From positions 1 through 64,000 of the forward strand of contig DCFT01000183.1 in NCBI GenBank assembly GCA_002319885.1: a stretch of DNA of 64,000 nucleotides, given 5' to 3'. The notes beneath the pieces are model-generated. The model did not search any database. It had not been told where the DNA came from and worked only from the letters and a program-made list of their open reading frames with translations. Below are positions 9,590-18,320 of this stretch, in pieces (the stretch's first letter is position 1; the number at the start of each line of letters is the position of its first letter). Source of the DNA: Bacteroidales bacterium UBA1797 (lineage in GTDB: Bacteria; Bacteroidota; Bacteroidia; Bacteroidales; VadinHA17). Both the position numbers and the translations under genes were made by a program.

Positions 9590-9694
9590 GTTTGTTGACT
9601 TTTGATTTTGATTGAAATACCTTTACATTCTAAACTTCTTCTCCCACAGAAAGGGAGCGAAAAAGCTGGAGTAAAATTATTGATATCAAACCAT

Positions 9695-11062
9695 ATGCAA
9701 AATCAGAAAGGAAATATTCTGGTAATTGACGACAATAAAAGTATCCTCAGCGCTCTGGAAATATTACTTATGCCTGAATTCCATGAGGTTACTTTGCTTT
9801 ATAATCCCAACCAGATCCTTGGTGAGCTGGCTAAAAAGGATTATAATCTTGTTATCCTTGATATGAATTTCAAGGCTGGTGTCAATACAGGTAATGAAGG
9901 TATCTACTGGCTTGAACGAATAAAAGAAGCCAAACCGGAAATATCAGTTGTTATGATAACTGCTTATGGAGATATCGATACTGCAGTAAAAGCGCTGAAA
10001 GCAGGAGCCTCCGATTTCATTTTAAAGCCCTGGGACAATGAAAAATTGCTAGCCACTTTAAAACTTGCCATTCAGCTTAATCTTTCGAAAAAGGAGGTAA
10101 GCCATTTGAAAGAAAGGGAAACCGGACTTAAGAATGAAATCAACCGTGATCAGCGGTTTATTATTGGTTCTTCACCGCAGATTATGAGTGTTCTCAACAT
10201 GGTAAGGAAGGTAGCAAAGACCGATGCAAATGTGCTTATTACAGGCGAAAATGGAACCGGGAAGGAATTGGTTGCACAGGAACTTCATCGTCTTTCAGCC
10301 AGATCAAGGGAGGTACTCGTGAGTGTTGATATGGGAGCATTAAGTGAGAGTCTTTTTGAAAGTGAGTTATTCGGTCATGTTAAAGGCTCTTTTACCGATG
10401 CACATGAGAACAGACAGGGAAAATTTGAAATTGCAGATAAGGGTACTCTGTTCCTCGATGAGATAGGGAACCTCTCGTTTCATTTGCAGGCTAAACTTCT
10501 GGCGGTGATTGAGAACCGTCAGTTTTCACGGATTGGATCAAATCAACTCATTCCCACAGATATACGCCTTATCTGTGCAACCAACAGAAATCTTGAAAAC
10601 ATGGTTCATGAGGGCCTGTTCAGGGAAGATCTTCTTTACCGGATAAACACTATACAGATTGAACTACCGCCTCTCAGGGAACGAGGTAATGATATCTTAG
10701 TTCTTGCTGAATTCTTCCTGAAAAAATATTCATATAAATATAATAAGCCGAACCTTAAAATTAACCAGCAGGCGCACGATAAATTAATGAAGTATTCCTG
10801 GCCCGGAAATATACGTGAACTCCAGCACACAATTGAAAAAGCTGTAATATTAAGTGAATCAGTAATTTTAAAACCCGATGATTTATATCTGAAGCACACT
10901 GGTTCTATCAACAATCCCAACTCATTCTCCACACTTCAGGAAATGGAAAGGAGAATGATTCAACAAGCTCTTGAGAATAATAATGGAAACTTCACTGCAG
11001 CAGCTGATCAGCTTGGAATAACCAGGCAAACTCTTTATAACAGATTTAAAAAGCCTGGATGA
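9695..11062 (+). CDS. Sigma54-interacting two-component response regulator (NtrC family)
   Basis: 455 residues from the ATG at 9695. This start is preferred because it places the receiver motif ILVIDD at residue 8; an in-frame start at 9602 would add 31 unrelated residues. The receiver domain has phosphoacceptor Asp56 (VILDMNF). The AAA+ domain has Walker A GENGTGKE at 184-191, Walker B GTLFLDEIG, and an L1 loop GSFTDA at 231-236 in place of canonical GAFTGA. A Fis-type helix-turn-helix ends the protein (TAAADQLGITRQTLYNRFK). It activates sigma54 RNA polymerase when phosphorylated, probably by the kinase encoded next with a 4-bp overlap. Likely targets are the divergent permease array through the tandem dyads. 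Confidence 0.92.
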   Translation: MQNQKGNILVIDDNKSILSALEILLMPEFHEVTLLYNPNQILGELAKKDYNLVILDMNFKAGVNTGNEGIYWLERIKEAKPEISVVMITAYGDIDTAVKALKAGASDFILKPWDNEKLLATLKLAIQLNLSKKEVSHLKERETGLKNEINRDQRFIIGSSPQIMSVLNMVRKVAKTDANVLITGENGTGKELVAQELHRLSARSREVLVSVDMGALSESLFESELFGHVKGSFTDAHENRQGKFEIADKGTLFLDEIGNLSFHLQAKLLAVIENRQFSRIGSNQLIPTDIRLICATNRNLENMVHEGLFREDLLYRINTIQIELPPLRERGNDILVLAEFFLKKYSYKYNKPNLKINQQAHDKLMKYSWPGNIRELQHTIEKAVILSESVILKPDDLYLKHTGSINNPNSFSTLQEMERRMIQQALENNNGNFTAAADQLGITRQTLYNRFKKPG

Positions 11063-12414
11063 TGTTCAGCAAAAACCTATACTTCAATATTATAATACGA
11101 GTCTTATTAATTGTAATCAGTTCAGCGGTTCTTGTATTCTTTCTGGTTATTGATCATTCATTACGTTTTTCGATAATCTTTTTTTTAATACTACTCTTTC
11201 TTACAATCAATATTATATCTTATCTGAACAGTACAAATAAAAAAATCAGGTTTTTCTTCGATTCAGTAAGGAATGATGATTCTAACCTCACTTTTCCGGT
11301 TGAAACGGGTAACGTCGCTCTTAATGAGTTGTCAAAAAGCATGAACAGGGTGAACCAGCAAATTCAGTTGTTGAAAATTGAAAACAGGCAGCAGGAACAA
11401 TATTTCAGAACATTACTTGAACATCTGGCTACCGGAATTATTACTTATAATGATAAAGGCTTTATACTTCATGCCAATTCATCGGCAAAAAAGCTGCTTT
11501 CAATGGATGTTCTTACCCATCTGCAGCAGATTAAACGTAAAGACCAGAAACTTTATCAGACAATTACGACAATAAGGCCTTTTGAACGACGACTGATTGC
11601 AACTAATACTGAAGTTGGTGAAATACAACTTTCACTTAAAGCCACATCTTTTAAGACAAAAGAAAATGAACTTGTAATTCTTTCAATACAGGATATCAAA
11701 AATGAACTTGACGAAAAAGAGATCGAATCGTGGATGAAACTGATCAGGGTATTAATGCATGAGATTATGAACTCCATTACGCCAATAACTTCGCTCTCGG
11801 AGAGTCTTTATAGCATCTATAGTGCGGGAGGCAAGCCTGTTAATCCTGGCCAACTTAATCCAAAGACTATTGCCACAACACTGCAGGGCCTTAATGTTAT
11901 CAAAGAACAGGGCAGGGGACTTATGTCGTTTGTAGAATCGTACAGGAAGTTGACCCGGGTACCGGAACCTGAAAAAAAACTATTTAAAGCAGCTGATCTG
12001 ATGAGCCGTGTGCAGGTGCTTTATAATTCCCTTGAAAATAGTGAGAAAGTTAATTTGACAGTATCGATTAAAAACCCTGATCTTGTTTTTTTCGCAGATC
12101 AGAATCTGATTTCACAAGTTCTGATAAACCTGGTGAAAAATGCTATTGAGGCCAATGAAAATAATAGTGAAGGCACTATAAGGATTATTGCTAATGAAGG
12201 TACTGATAACCATCATGAAATCTGTGTAATTGATAATGGTCCTGGAATCCCGGAGGAAAACATAGATGAGATATTTGTTCCTTTTTTTACTACCCGTCAG
12301 AACGGTTCCGGTATAGGGCTGAGCATTTCACGACAAATAATGAGGGTACATGGGGGAAACCTGAAAGTAAGATCAGTACCTGACAAGGAAACAGTCTTTT
12401 GTCTGAGTTTCTAA
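11059..12414 (+). CDS. Membrane sensor histidine kinase, partner of the sigma54 regulator
   Basis: 451 residues. Two N-terminal membrane helices (about 8-28 and 33-54) enclose almost no extracytoplasmic loop, so sensing is probably in the membrane or cytoplasm. A PAS-like region follows (about 118-225, FRTLLEHLATGIITYNDKG). The HisKA box is LMHEIMNSITP with His234. The ATPase domain has an N box (NLVKNAIEANE), G1 (DNGPGIPEE) and G2 (GSGIGLSISRQI). The ATG overlaps the stop of the regulator gene (ATGATGA), indicating translational coupling and a cognate pair. It converges on the next gene with a 4-bp overlap. With no clear sensor domain, the signal may come from the permeases themselves, as in antibiotic-sensing systems that pair FtsX-type permeases with intramembrane kinases; that is inference. 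Confidence 0.92.
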   Translation: MMFSKNLYFNIIIRVLLIVISSAVLVFFLVIDHSLRFSIIFFLILLFLTINIISYLNSTNKKIRFFFDSVRNDDSNLTFPVETGNVALNELSKSMNRVNQQIQLLKIENRQQEQYFRTLLEHLATGIITYNDKGFILHANSSAKKLLSMDVLTHLQQIKRKDQKLYQTITTIRPFERRLIATNTEVGEIQLSLKATSFKTKENELVILSIQDIKNELDEKEIESWMKLIRVLMHEIMNSITPITSLSESLYSIYSAGGKPVNPGQLNPKTIATTLQGLNVIKEQGRGLMSFVESYRKLTRVPEPEKKLFKAADLMSRVQVLYNSLENSEKVNLTVSIKNPDLVFFADQNLISQVLINLVKNAIEANENNSEGTIRIIANEGTDNHHEICVIDNGPGIPEENIDEIFVPFFTTRQNGSGIGLSISRQIMRVHGGNLKVRSVPDKETVFCLSF

Positions 12415-13655
12415 TCGTATCTTATTGCTTTTACCGGAGAAATTCTGCTGATTAACTGTGAGGGAACTAAAAGCATAATAATTATGGCAGCCATTGTCCC
12501 TGCATTTAATAATAATATATTGGATAACTGGAGATTAACAGGTACTGTTTTAATATAATAAGAGGAAGCATCGAGTGTAATAAAACCGGTTTTAAGCTGG
12601 AAATATGCAAGTCCTATACCAATAAGATTACCCCAGAATAATCCCTTTGCTATAAGATATGCAGCCTGGTAAAGAAACATCCTGCGTATTGTAAAATCCT
12701 CAGCGCCAAGTGATTTCAGAACACCAATCATATTGGTTTTTTCAAGAATGAGTATAAGCAATCCAGAGATCATATTAAATCCTGCAACAATAAGCATTAA
12801 TAATATTATGATAATAACATTGATATCCTGAAAATTAAGCCAGTCGAAGATCTGTGGATATCGTATCCTGATATTGGTTACTTTGAATTTGGTCTCCTGT
12901 TCTGTTATCTTATATCCTATTGCGTCTCTGACAGCTGCGGTCATTTCATCAAGTTTGCTGAAATCTTTTATAAATATCTCAAATCCGCTCACCTGGTGAT
13001 CGTTCCACCCGTTTAACCGTTGAATATGACCGATATCGCAGAAAACATACATTTTGTCAAATTCCTCCAGGCTTGTCTCATAAATTCCACTGATAGTGAA
13101 TTTTCGCATTCGTGGCGGATCCTGAATAAAGAGCATTACAAATGAATCTCCTGTTTTTAACCTGAGCATATCGGAGATTCTTTTTGAAATTATAACCTTA
13201 TTAGTTAGTCCGGTGTCGGTTACAGTAAATACTGAACCATCTACCATATTGCTTTTAAAGTAATTCCAGTCAAAATCACTGCCAATCCCTTTAAGCACAA
13301 CTCCCTGGATATCCTCATCGGTTCTTATGATTCCTGCCTTGGTTGCAAAAACCTGGATATGAGAAATTCCTGGTATCTCCTTTATTTTTGAAAGGAATCT
13401 CTGGGTGTCACTTATCGGGGTTGTTTCGAATGAGATATTTGAGTCGAAATTCATAATCTGAATATGAGATCCAAACCCAACTACCTTTTCCCTTATCTGT
13501 TGTTTAAAGCCGGTCAGTATTGCAACTGCCAGAATCATAACTGCAAGCCCCATCGCAATGCCTACTATTGCAATTACATTTATCGGACGCGAGAATGATG
13601 TGCCTTCACGTCTTCCTTTTATGAGCCTCTGTGCTATGAAATATGGTAAATTCAT
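12411..13655 (-). CDS. LolC/LolE-like lipoprotein-releasing ABC permease
   Basis: 414 residues. The N-terminus (FIAQRLI, then a helix near 25-48) and the four-helix layout, with one large extracytoplasmic domain between helices 1 and 2, are those of LolC/LolE. In that system they extract lipoproteins from the inner membrane for transfer to LolA, with LolD as ATPase. The cytoplasmic segment after helix 2 has KTNMIGVLKSLGA, the family signature. The C-terminus (ISRISPVKAIRYD) is a typical FtsX-family end. It is shorter than the permeases to the left and forms a separate unit with its own promoter. One such permease commonly forms a homodimer in Bacteroidota. Confidence 0.85.
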   Translation of the reverse strand: MNLPYFIAQRLIKGRREGTSFSRPINVIAIVGIAMGLAVMILAVAILTGFKQQIREKVVGFGSHIQIMNFDSNISFETTPISDTQRFLSKIKEIPGISHIQVFATKAGIIRTDEDIQGVVLKGIGSDFDWNYFKSNMVDGSVFTVTDTGLTNKVIISKRISDMLRLKTGDSFVMLFIQDPPRMRKFTISGIYETSLEEFDKMYVFCDIGHIQRLNGWNDHQVSGFEIFIKDFSKLDEMTAAVRDAIGYKITEQETKFKVTNIRIRYPQIFDWLNFQDINVIIIILLMLIVAGFNMISGLLILILEKTNMIGVLKSLGAEDFTIRRMFLYQAAYLIAKGLFWGNLIGIGLAYFQLKTGFITLDASSYYIKTVPVNLQLSNILLLNAGTMAAIIIMLLVPSQLISRISPVKAIRYD

Positions 13656-13671
13656 TTTTCTGCTGAATCAG

Positions 13672-13679
13672 CAAAATTA
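13672..13679 (-). promoter_or_regulatory. -7 promoter element for the LolC/E-like gene
   Basis: On the minus strand this reads TAATTTTG, matching the Bacteroidota -7 consensus TAnnTTTG. It lies 17 bp before the start codon at 13655, implying a very short leader. No clear -33 TTTG is seen at the expected distance. Confidence 0.4.
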
Positions 13680-13726
13680 AGAAATTTGGCCTATATTTTT
13701 CTTTTAGTTGATTTAAATGAAGAAAT

Positions 13727-13827
13727 AACCACAAAGGTCACAAAGGTTTCCACAAAGGTCACAAAGAAATTTAATTCATAATTATAACTTTGTGTTCTTT
13801 GTGCCTGCTTAGTGTACTTTGTGGTTA
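13727..13827. repeat. CCACAAAG inverted-repeat element, copy A
   Basis: The left end is AACCACAAAGGTCACAAAGG, followed by further CACAAAG units. The right end is built of CTTTGTG units ending CTTTGTGGTTA. The ends are inverted complements, so the transcript could fold into a long hairpin. A second element with the same ends lies just beyond the following gene. Elements of this appearance are common between genes in Bacteroidota genomes; I know of no established function. Confidence 0.75.
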
Positions 13828-13878
13828 ATATTGGGTTATTTATCACAAATATTAGATATACAAAAGATTAGCAAACTA

Positions 13879-15051
13879 ATGAAAAGGCTTTTTTTTGAAT
13901 TTATTATAATGTCATTTACTGTACTATTTTCTATGAGTAGTGACGCTCATAAAGCTGTTATTCCGGGAGCAAATCAAATTGAACTCTATCGAAGCATTAT
14001 AGAAGGTAAATCGGTTGCTGTTGTCGCGAACCAGACTTCCATGATAGGAAGGACTCATCTTGTTGATTATCTGATAAGTATTGGCATTAATATTAAAGAA
14101 ATATTCGCACCGGAACATGGATTCAGAAATTTAGCAGACGCTGGCGAGACAATTGAAAACGGGAAAGACACCGAAACGGGCATACCTGTAATCAGTCTTT
14201 ACGGATCGCACTTAAAACCAACTTCCGGGGATCTGACAGGAATTGATGTCGTTATCTTCGATATTCAGGATGTAGGTGCTCGTTTTTATACCTATATTTC
14301 AACCCTGCATTATCTTCTTGAATCCTGTGCAGAAAACCATGTTAAGTGCCTAGTACTTGACAGACCCGATCCTAATGGATTTTATTTTGATGGGAATATC
14401 CCCGATACGGCATACAGATCATTTGTAGGATTAGATCCGGTACCTGTGGTCCATGGTATGACTGTAGGAGAATATGCAAAAATGATAAACGGAGAAGGGT
14501 GGTTAAAGAATGAGGTAAAATGTGATCTTATTGTCATAAAATGCAAAAATTACACTCATCAGACCCTTTATGAATTACCCGTCAGACCATCACCTAATCT
14601 TCCAAACCAGACATCAGTATATCTCTACCCATCCATCTGTTTTTTTGAAGGCACAGCTATTTCCTTAGGAAGGGGTACATCATTTCCGTTTCAGGTGTTT
14701 GGAAGTCCGGATTTTCCGCACAGGGGCTTTAGCTTTATTCCCGAAAGCGTTCCTGGCGCAAAAGATCCGCCACTATTAGGGAAAAGATGTTTTGGAACCG
14801 ATCTGAGAGATGCAATGGATAAGAAACTCGTACCCAGGCCTGAACTTAATCTTGACTGGCTTATCGTGGCTTATAATGATTTTCCGCAGAAAGATAAGTT
14901 TTTTACATCTTATTTTGATGTTCTTGCCGGAGGTCCACTTTTAAGAGAACAAATACAGAAGGGGATGACTGCTAAACAAATAAGGGAAACATGGAAAGAG
15001 GGGCTTAAAAAATTCTCGAAAATAAGAGAGAAGTATTTGTTGTATAAATGA
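13879..15051 (+). CDS. namZ: DUF1343 family, NamZ-like exo-beta-N-acetylmuramidase
   Basis: 390 residues from the ATG at 13879, chosen because it begins a signal peptide (MKRLFFEFIIMSFTVLFSMS). An upstream in-frame ATG at 13819 lies at the edge of the repeat element. The domain carries the family motifs KSVAVVANQTS, IFAPEHGFR (Glu79) and DVVIFDIQDVGARFYTY, a later LDRPDPNG, and PSPNLP in the C-terminal half. The characterised member, Bacillus subtilis NamZ (YbbC), releases MurNAc from the non-reducing end of peptidoglycan fragments. A periplasmic cell-wall recycling role is expected. It stands alone between two inverted-repeat elements, without recycling genes beside it. Family call strong; exact activity by homology. 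Confidence 0.85.
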   Translation: MKRLFFEFIIMSFTVLFSMSSDAHKAVIPGANQIELYRSIIEGKSVAVVANQTSMIGRTHLVDYLISIGINIKEIFAPEHGFRNLADAGETIENGKDTETGIPVISLYGSHLKPTSGDLTGIDVVIFDIQDVGARFYTYISTLHYLLESCAENHVKCLVLDRPDPNGFYFDGNIPDTAYRSFVGLDPVPVVHGMTVGEYAKMINGEGWLKNEVKCDLIVIKCKNYTHQTLYELPVRPSPNLPNQTSVYLYPSICFFEGTAISLGRGTSFPFQVFGSPDFPHRGFSFIPESVPGAKDPPLLGKRCFGTDLRDAMDKKLVPRPELNLDWLIVAYNDFPQKDKFFTSYFDVLAGGPLLREQIQKGMTAKQIRETWKEGLKKFSKIREKYLLYK

Positions 15052-15167
15052 ATAGCATCAAAATGGATAAGTCTTCATCTTTCGTCTTAAGAGTGGTTAT
15101 TTATCAGTTTATAAGATTAACCTATTCATTAAAGGAAATAATTAAGGGACCGCTGAAAAAGTCTTTT

Positions 15168-15280
15168 TTAACCACAAAGAGCACAAAGAAAGCTCAAAGC
15201 ACACAAAGAGAAAATAATGTATTTCATTCCAATAGCTCCCAAGAGCTATCGGAACGGAACTTTGTGACCTTTGTGGTTAA
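15168..15280. repeat. CCACAAAG inverted-repeat element, copy B with nested hairpin
   Basis: The outer ends TTAACCACAAAG and CTTTGTGGTTAA are perfect inverted complements. Inside is a second inverted repeat at 15229-15252 (CCAATAGCTC, four-base loop, GAGCTATCGG; nine of ten pairs). The remainder of 15052-15324 holds no convincing gene. The open frame across the element (15048-15311) encodes only translated repeat and is not a gene. Confidence 0.75.
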
Positions 15281-15324
15281 TGGATTTCAATTTTTTCAAC
15301 AGCCCCTGTAATATCAATAATTAT

Positions 15325-15648
15325 TTAATTCGTGTTTTTAATTATAGATGTCAGTTCTTCAATTTTAATAGTAGGTTGTTGTTTGTTCCTGAGTTTTTTC
15401 ACAACCAACAACCCGGTCTTCTTTGCTGCTCTTTTGTTCTGAAAAGCTATCTTGCCTTCCACAGCAGGCATATAGGGTTGATGGATGAGAACTTTACTTC
15501 TATACTTAATATCATAGCCCCAACCCTGTCCACTCTTAAACAGATTAACCGAGAAAGGATAAGATCTGAAATTTATAACAATTCCTGATGCAACCAGGAT
15601 TAATAAGATGGCAATCCCCGAAAGAATCTTCCTCTTCTTATTTATCAT
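15325..15648 (-). CDS. DUF4907 family small membrane-anchored protein
   Basis: 107 residues from the ATG at 15648 (MINKKRKILSG); a longer frame upstream lies inside the Kelch gene. Residues 8-26 form a hydrophobic helix, an anchor or uncleaved signal. The rest is a compact domain with GWGYDI, HQPYMPAVEGKIAFQNKRAAKKTG and a Lys-rich C-terminal part. This is the pattern of DUF4907, which I know from genes next to Kelch-repeat proteins in Bacteroidota. The start overlaps the end of the Kelch gene by 11 bp, so the two are translationally coupled. The function of the family is unknown; it is likely a periplasmic accessory to the Kelch protein. Confidence 0.7.
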   Translation of the reverse strand: MINKKRKILSGIAILLILVASGIVINFRSYPFSVNLFKSGQGWGYDIKYRSKVLIHQPYMPAVEGKIAFQNKRAAKKTGLLVVKKLRNKQQPTIKIEELTSIIKNTN

Positions 15649-16657
15649 TTGCAACAACTGTGGCCGTCGGATCAAATGACCAGAGATCATCAAAGTAATA
15701 GGTACCGCTCTTGCCTGTTGCCAGATATCCTAAGTCGCCTATTGCAAACCCAACTGCGTCAGCTCTTGAGCTTCCTTCAAAAGCAGTTCTTTCAACCCAT
15801 AAGTCTGTTACAGGATTGTATTCCCAGCACTTGTTTCCGGTAGTCTGACCTCCTGTAGCAAGATAGCCTTTGCCGTTTATTGCGAATCCGACTTTATAAA
15901 TTCCGATTATATCAGTATAAGCATCATCATAAGTATCAGTGGAGATATTGGAGATGGCTCTTTTCTTGATCCATGTTTCAGAGTCAGGGTCATATTCCCA
16001 TAAGTCGGTGTCATATGTTCCATTATCAATGCCGGTTGTAACATATCCTTTTCCATCGATAACAAAACAGGTAGCATCTCTTCGTTTACTGCCTCCAAGA
16101 CTATTCTTTTGAGTCCATGTATCAGTTCCTGGATCATATTGCCAGAAATCCTTTAAATAGTTACCATCATATCCGGTTCCAATATAACCTTTATTGGCTA
16201 AAGCCATACCGATTGCAGCATATCTGGCTGTACCAGCGAAATCAGCTTTTCTGGTCCATACGTTTGTTGAAGGGTCGTACTCATAAAAATCGTTAAGTTT
16301 GTTTGTCCCGTCATAACCTGTACCAATATAACCTTTTGTATCAGTACCGAAACCAACAGCCCCGTTCCTAGCTACCCCTGGGAAATCTGCCTTTTGTGTC
16401 CAGTTATCAGCTGAAACATCATAGGCCCAGAAATCGCTTAATCTGGCGTTTTCATCATAATTATAACCTGTTCCTATATATCCTGTTGTTCCGATTGAAA
16501 AACCGACGGCATCGCTACGCGGTAAACCATCAAAATCAGATTTGTGCATCCAGTTACCAATTAGGGTTGTAGAGCTGCTTTCACATGAATTTAGGAAAGG
16601 CAAGGCTAAAATGAGAAGGAAGAATAATATACAAATCTTCATTTTTTTGTATGACAT
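15638..16657 (-). CDS. Kelch-repeat lipoprotein
   Basis: 339 residues from the ATG at 16657; a start at 16642 (MKICILFF) is equally possible. The signal sequence ends in a lipobox (FLNSC), so the mature protein is lipid-anchored. Six Kelch repeats fill the rest. Each has a run such as WTQKADFPGVARNGAVGF, then KGYIGTGYDG, then DFYEYDPSTNVW, so a six-bladed beta-propeller is predicted. It precedes and overlaps the DUF4907 gene and is divergent from the DUF4270 gene. Kelch propellers usually bind proteins or glycans. No galactose-oxidase copper ligands are apparent, so an enzyme is unlikely. Confidence 0.85.
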   Translation of the reverse strand: MSYKKMKICILFFLLILALPFLNSCESSSTTLIGNWMHKSDFDGLPRSDAVGFSIGTTGYIGTGYNYDENARLSDFWAYDVSADNWTQKADFPGVARNGAVGFGTDTKGYIGTGYDGTNKLNDFYEYDPSTNVWTRKADFAGTARYAAIGMALANKGYIGTGYDGNYLKDFWQYDPGTDTWTQKNSLGGSKRRDATCFVIDGKGYVTTGIDNGTYDTDLWEYDPDSETWIKKRAISNISTDTYDDAYTDIIGIYKVGFAINGKGYLATGGQTTGNKCWEYNPVTDLWVERTAFEGSSRADAVGFAIGDLGYLATGKSGTYYFDDLWSFDPTATVVANDK

Positions 16658-16688
16658 TATGCATTTTTTAAAGTTAATACTCACGTTA

Positions 16689-16696
16689 CAAATCTA
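16689..16696 (-). promoter_or_regulatory. -7 promoter element for the Kelch-DUF4907 unit
   Basis: The minus strand reads TAGATTTG, fitting TAnnTTTG, 31 bp before the chosen start at 16657. The rest of the 282-bp divergent gap to the DUF4270 gene (16658-16939) is very AT-rich, and I see no clear plus-strand promoter in it. Confidence 0.4.
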
Positions 16697-16939
16697 TCTG
16701 ATGAATTATTCAATAAAAAATATAGTAGATATATCCTCTGAATAAGTAGACCAGATAGTGTTTATAATCGATATATCTGTTTTTTGCACAAATTTAATGG
16801 ATTATTTTAGAAATCATATATTTATTTTTTAATATTGTCTTTTCAATTAGCCAGTAAGTCTACACTTTTCGCCTGTTTGTATACTATGCTTGGTTTGCAT
16901 TGTGTTTTAGTCTTTAATTTGTACAAATTGAAATATAAA

Positions 16940-18319
16940 ATGATGGTTTTATGTATCGGCAAAACTAAGAAACATATATCCTTTTCTAAGAAAATAGCCT
17001 CTTTCTTTTCTATAATTCTTATTTTTGTATTTGTCTCGATGAACTCCTGTACCCAGCCTGATAAATTTGTAATAGGCAATGACCTCGTTGAATCTCAGAC
17101 AAATCTGAAAATATTAGACACCTTTAAAGTAGCATTATCCACTGTTCTGCTGGATTCGATTCCAACTTCAGGGGCAGTAGTAAGTTCAGGAACAGCAAAA
17201 ATATTAGTCGGAGGATATAAAAATGACGAATATGGCTCAGTAGGTTCAAAAAGCTTTTTTAGACTCGGATTTCCTGTCTTTCCAACTCTTACAGATTTAT
17301 CAATATACGACTCAGCAGCTTTTGTTCTTAACTACTCAAAATATAGTTACGGCGACACTACCACATTAATGTCAATTGGTATCCATCAATTACTCAAGAA
17401 GATATCAGTTGATGAAACAGGATATCTCTATAATACCTCAACTTTTCCATTTTTAGAAGAAGAGATTCTGGGTTCGAAATCATTTTATCCCCGACCTAAT
17501 TCAGCGGATACTACTGTCTCAATACCTGTTAACGAATTTGGAAGTACGCTTTGGGAGTTAATTAAAAGGAAGGATGATGTTGTTTCTAACAGTGAATCTT
17601 TTTCAGAATACTTAAAGGGATTTGTTCTTACATCAGAATCAAGTAGTAATAACGCTATAATTGGTTTCAATGCTGACTCAAACCGTTTATCTCTTACACT
17701 TTATTATCATTCTCAAAATGACCTGCCTGATGCAAGTGAGAGTGTTATTAAAATCCGGTTTAGTTATCCAAACGATCAATTTAACAACGTTCAATATGAT
17801 CTTAGTAATACAGTCTTTAGTGAATTAAACGCAACTAATAAAGAAATTCCGGCATCCGCAACAGGTAACAGAGCATTACTTCAGGGTATGGCAGGAATAA
17901 TTCCTAAAGTTACGTTTCCGACGATGCAGAGTCTATTTGATGAAAACCGTTTTAAAATTTTAAAGGCGGAGCTCGTTTTTGCACCCGTAAAAGGAAGCTA
18001 TAGCCTTTTTAAATTACCCTCACCATTATATTTATTTGATTCAGATAAGCACAATAACATGAATGGTACCTTGATAGATGCTGCAGGAAGTTCAGTAATT
18101 TCTTCTTTAATCGTAGATAATTTATATAACGAGGATACCAGATATACTTTTGACATTACAAATTTCATAACTACTGAGCTTTCAGATTCTTACTTTAATT
18201 CTGACCACGGAATACTGATCGGTCTCAAATTATCTGACTTTGCATCGACTTTCGGCCGGTTATTAATTGAGGACAAAAATCCGGCTATTAAGTTGAGGCT
18301 TTATTATTTAACATATTAA
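16940..18319 (+). CDS. DUF4270 family lipoprotein
   Basis: 459 residues from the ATG at 16940 (a second ATG follows directly). The upstream in-frame extension to 16835 has no signal-like character. A long hydrophobic segment ends in a lipobox (SMNSC). The mature start (QPDKFVIGNDLVESQT) and GTAKILVGGYKNDEYGSVGSKSFFRL are characteristic of DUF4270, a large Bacteroidota family of secreted lipoproteins of unknown function. The C-terminal part (VDNLYNEDTRYTFDITNFI, then GRLLIEDKNPAIKLRLYYLTY) resembles the beta-sandwich end of the family. Two bases separate it from the downstream outer-membrane protein gene, so the two form an operon. It faces the Kelch-DUF4907 pair across a shared regulatory gap. 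Confidence 0.85.
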   Translation: MMVLCIGKTKKHISFSKKIASFFSIILIFVFVSMNSCTQPDKFVIGNDLVESQTNLKILDTFKVALSTVLLDSIPTSGAVVSSGTAKILVGGYKNDEYGSVGSKSFFRLGFPVFPTLTDLSIYDSAAFVLNYSKYSYGDTTTLMSIGIHQLLKKISVDETGYLYNTSTFPFLEEEILGSKSFYPRPNSADTTVSIPVNEFGSTLWELIKRKDDVVSNSESFSEYLKGFVLTSESSSNNAIIGFNADSNRLSLTLYYHSQNDLPDASESVIKIRFSYPNDQFNNVQYDLSNTVFSELNATNKEIPASATGNRALLQGMAGIIPKVTFPTMQSLFDENRFKILKAELVFAPVKGSYSLFKLPSPLYLFDSDKHNNMNGTLIDAAGSSVISSLIVDNLYNEDTRYTFDITNFITTELSDSYFNSDHGILIGLKLSDFASTFGRLLIEDKNPAIKLRLYYLTY

Positions 18320-18320
18320 G

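Noticed and set aside
9602..9694. Upstream extension of the response regulator gene
   Set aside because: The added 31 residues have no relation to the receiver fold and cross the likely promoter; the ATG at 9695 gives the normal family N-terminus.
11059..12414. Transposon or phage genes in the window
   Set aside because: Checked throughout: no transposase, integrase or phage structural gene was found on either strand.
13727..15280. CRISPR array or integron made of the CACAAAG units
   Set aside because: The units are short, irregularly spaced and arranged as inverted ends; there are no uniform spacers, cas genes or integrase.
15048..15311. Plus-strand open frame of 87 codons after the muramidase gene
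   Set aside because: Most of it is translation of the CCACAAAG repeat element (residues such as LTTKSTKKAQSTQRE), a known source of false gene calls; no start signal or coding character.
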